From contig JAUXAI010000060.1 in assembly GCA_030619985.1 (NCBI GenBank), positions 1 to 6,392 of the forward strand: DNA of 6,392 bases, in the 5' to 3' direction. A program made the translations under genes and the position numbers. The stretch comes from a bacterium. GTDB lineage: Bacteria; UBP18; UBA7526. Positions 5,393-6,392 of the stretch are shown here, one piece after another. Every line of letters begins with the position of its first letter. Position 1 is the first letter of the stretch. The notes under the pieces are model-generated. The model was not told where the DNA came from. It saw only the letters and a list, made by a program, of their open reading frames with translations, and did no database searches.

Positions 5393-5495
5393 CACAGATT
5401 CACACAGATAATCTACAGATCTGCACAGATCACAGATAATTGCGAACCTTTGAGAATATGACGATGCGCTTCGCTTGCCTCGTCTAATCACAGAT
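5393..5495. repeat. CACAGAT heptamer cluster with a GATGCGCTTCG hairpin
   Basis: CACAGAT occurs at 5393-5399, 5403-5409, 5424-5430, 5431-5437 and 5489-5495, with ACAGAT at 5415-5420. Between them, GACGA/TCGTC (5460-5464 with 5480-5484) closes a hairpin containing GATGCGCTTCG, an 11-mer also present (complement) in the terminal hairpin of copy B and nearly so in copy A. This looks like a remnant or shorter relative of the same repeat family. Confidence 0.6.
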
Positions 5496-5496
5496 T

Positions 5497-5606
5497 ATCA
5501 GAACATCAGAGTATCAGAATGAGAATTCAGAAAGTCAGATTTCAGATTCAATCTGACTTTCTGATATCTGGCCTTCTTTATCTGATATTCTGGCAATCTG
5601 ATACTC
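5497..5606. repeat. Large nested inverted repeat of ATCAGA/TCTGAT units
   Basis: A perfect 15-bp stem, 5527-5541 with 5550-5564 (core AGAAAGTCAGATT), has an 8-nt loop. An outer 10-bp pair GAGTATCAGA/TCTGATACTC (5509-5518 with 5597-5606) flanks it, and ATCAGA units recur at 5497, 5505 and 5513. It lies between the DUF502 stop and the DUF4190-like start. It has no adjoining minus-strand T-tract, so a termination role is unproven. Confidence 0.75.
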
Positions 5607-5627
5607 TTCTACTTTCTTACTACTTAA

Positions 5628-5656
5628 CTTATAGTATTATTTGTTATGACTGTCAA
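5628..5656 (-). promoter_or_regulatory. Sigma-70-type promoter candidate for the DUF4190-like gene
   Basis: On the minus strand TTGACA (5651-5656) is followed by exactly 17 bp and then TATAAG (5628-5633): a perfect -35 and a five-of-six -10 at optimal spacing. The -35 includes the TGA stop of the DUF502 gene. Predicted transcription would begin near 5620 and give a leader of about 250 nt carrying the large hairpin and the heptamer cluster before the DUF4190-like gene. Confidence 0.6.
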
Positions 5657-6264
5657 TCTTTCTTAGGGGGCGGGATAACTGTTCCTCCAGAGACGATGAG
5701 CTTCATCCCTTCCTCAACACTCATATCTAAGGGGATGGTATCCTTTTCAGGAAAGAGCATGAGCACCCCACTGGTGGGATTGGGGGTAGTGGAGATGAAG
5801 ATAGTAAGCAATCTCTTCTTGGTCTTCTTTCCAATCTCAGGCGCTGCCGCCTTGGTAACGAAGCCTAAGGAGTAGACCCCCTTTCTGGGATATTCCACCA
5901 AGACCACCCTTTGGAAGAACTTCTTCTTTTGACCCAAGAGAGCATTCGATACCTGCCGGACGAAGGGATAGATGCGGCGCACGATGGGGACCCTATAGAG
6001 CAGTCCCTCTCCCCAGGTAAGGAGCCTTCTCCCAATGATATTGCGCACAAAGAGTCCTACTAAGAGGATCAGGATGAGAATGGCTAAGAGGGTCAGCCCC
6101 TTCCCCATCCAGAGCCAGGGCAGGGGAAGATCGAAGGGCTCAATGATGGCCGTCAGGCGCTTATCTATGAAGAGGAAGATACGATAGAGTATCCAGATAG
6201 TAACCACCAGAGGCAGAACAGCAACCAAGCCGGTTAGAAAATATCCTCTTATCTTAGACCACAC
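5653..6264 (-). CDS. DUF502 family membrane protein
   Basis: A 203-residue protein of the DUF502 (COG2928) family, typical length about 200. The N-terminus [20 protein letters not shown] (6-25) forms the first membrane helix (about 8-32) and a second helix spans about 55-74. A soluble C-terminal half then carries the family signatures: [14 protein letters not shown] (92-105), [21 protein letters not shown] (117-137), [14 protein letters not shown] (159-172), [16 protein letters not shown] (179-194). Function is not established for bacterial members. The start is GTG at 6264, which overlaps the upstream CBS-protein stop codon by 11 nt and has GAGGAGGAG just upstream, so the two genes are almost certainly translationally coupled. 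CorC-type proteins are membrane-linked, and the coupling suggests a membrane role here too, but that is inference. A candidate promoter for the next gene overlaps its stop codon. Confidence 0.95.
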   Translation of the reverse strand: MWSKIRGYFLTGLVAVLPLVVTIWILYRIFLFIDKRLTAIIEPFDLPLPWLWMGKGLTLLAILILILLVGLFVRNIIGRRLLTWGEGLLYRVPIVRRIYPFVRQVSNALLGQKKKFFQRVVLVEYPRKGVYSLGFVTKAAAPEIGKKTKKRLLTIFISTTPNPTSGVLMLFPEKDTIPLDMSVEEGMKLIVSGGTVIPPPKKD

Positions 6265-6392
6265 GGTACTCCTCCTCTATCTCGCCCACAATCTCCTCTA
6301 AGAGGTCCTCAATGGTAACCAACCCTAAAGTCTCTTTCCTCTTATCTACCACGATGACCATGTGGATTCTTGCCAGACGAAGGGTATTTAGG
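6254..6392 (-). CDS. CorC/TlyC-type CBS-domain protein, C-terminal fragment (cut by window edge)
   Basis: The last 45 codons of a gene entering from the right edge (frame from 6391, TAA at 6254-6256). The peptide reads [21 protein letters not shown], then [19 protein letters not shown]. The H-M-x-I-V-V-D ... [16 protein letters not shown] pattern is the end of the second CBS domain in the HlyC/CorC/TlyC family, usually attached to an N-terminal DUF21 membrane domain and sometimes followed by a CorC_HlyC domain. Here the protein ends right after the CBS domain, with no C-terminal CorC_HlyC domain. The family is linked to divalent-cation (Mg/Co) handling. It overlaps the DUF502 gene by 11 nt. 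The N-terminal portion is outside the window, so the subtype cannot be decided. Confidence 0.88.
   Translation of the reverse strand, partial: LNTLRLARIHMVIVVDKRKETLGLVTIEDLLEEIVGEIEEEYRVV

Noticed and set aside
5393-5495. CRISPR array from the regular-looking CACAGAT repeats
   Set aside because: The units are only 7 bp, spacing is irregular (0 to about 50 bp), and there are no spacer-sized unique segments or cas genes.

Overview
The window is a minus-strand gene cluster from a bacterium. It reads right to left: the 3' end of a CorC/TlyC-type CBS-domain protein (6254-6392), a DUF502 membrane protein (5653-6264), a DUF4190-like small membrane protein (5029-5373), a DUF4870/Tic20-like small membrane protein (4475-4828), recO (3676-4383), a lipoprotein with a DUF3887-like domain (3093-3575), a small exported BamE/SmpA-like protein (2415-2795), a single-chain glycyl-tRNA synthetase (762-2063), and the start of pyruvate phosphate dikinase (1-667, cut by the window edge). 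Every gene I accept is on the minus strand. No convincing tRNA, rRNA, CRISPR array, transposase or phage gene is visible.

Most genes have good Shine-Dalgarno sequences (AGGAGG type) and the standard genetic code fits throughout. The homodimeric, zinc-ribbon GlyRS followed by ppdK and preceded by recO, with a CorC-type gene upstream, recalls the common bacterial corC-era-recO-glyS-ppdK neighbourhood. Together with the intergenic ATCCGTG/ATCTGTG repeats, this suits an uncultured candidate-phylum bacterium (Omnitrophota-like lineages are one guess). The taxonomy is inference and cannot be settled from this window.

The genes do not form one obvious pathway. Housekeeping functions (recombinational repair, tRNA charging, PEP/pyruvate metabolism) are interleaved with five small membrane or exported proteins of poorly known role. 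The CorC-like and DUF502 genes overlap and are probably cotranscribed. The other genes are separated by about 90-350 bp gaps.

The unusual content is in those gaps, which are rich in repeats and potential hairpins. A 143-bp element in front of glyS (2083-2225) recurs in opposite orientation as a 115-bp element (4887-5001), about 80% identical, with matching nested stems and several compensatory or wobble changes. A different element (2880-2993) is bounded by a perfect 9-bp inverted repeat and holds three competing stems. A 15-bp perfect hairpin (5527-5564) lies just downstream of a TTGACA-N17-TATAAG promoter candidate that overlaps the DUF502 stop codon. CAC[AG]GAT/ATC[CT]GTG heptamers are scattered through most of the larger gaps.
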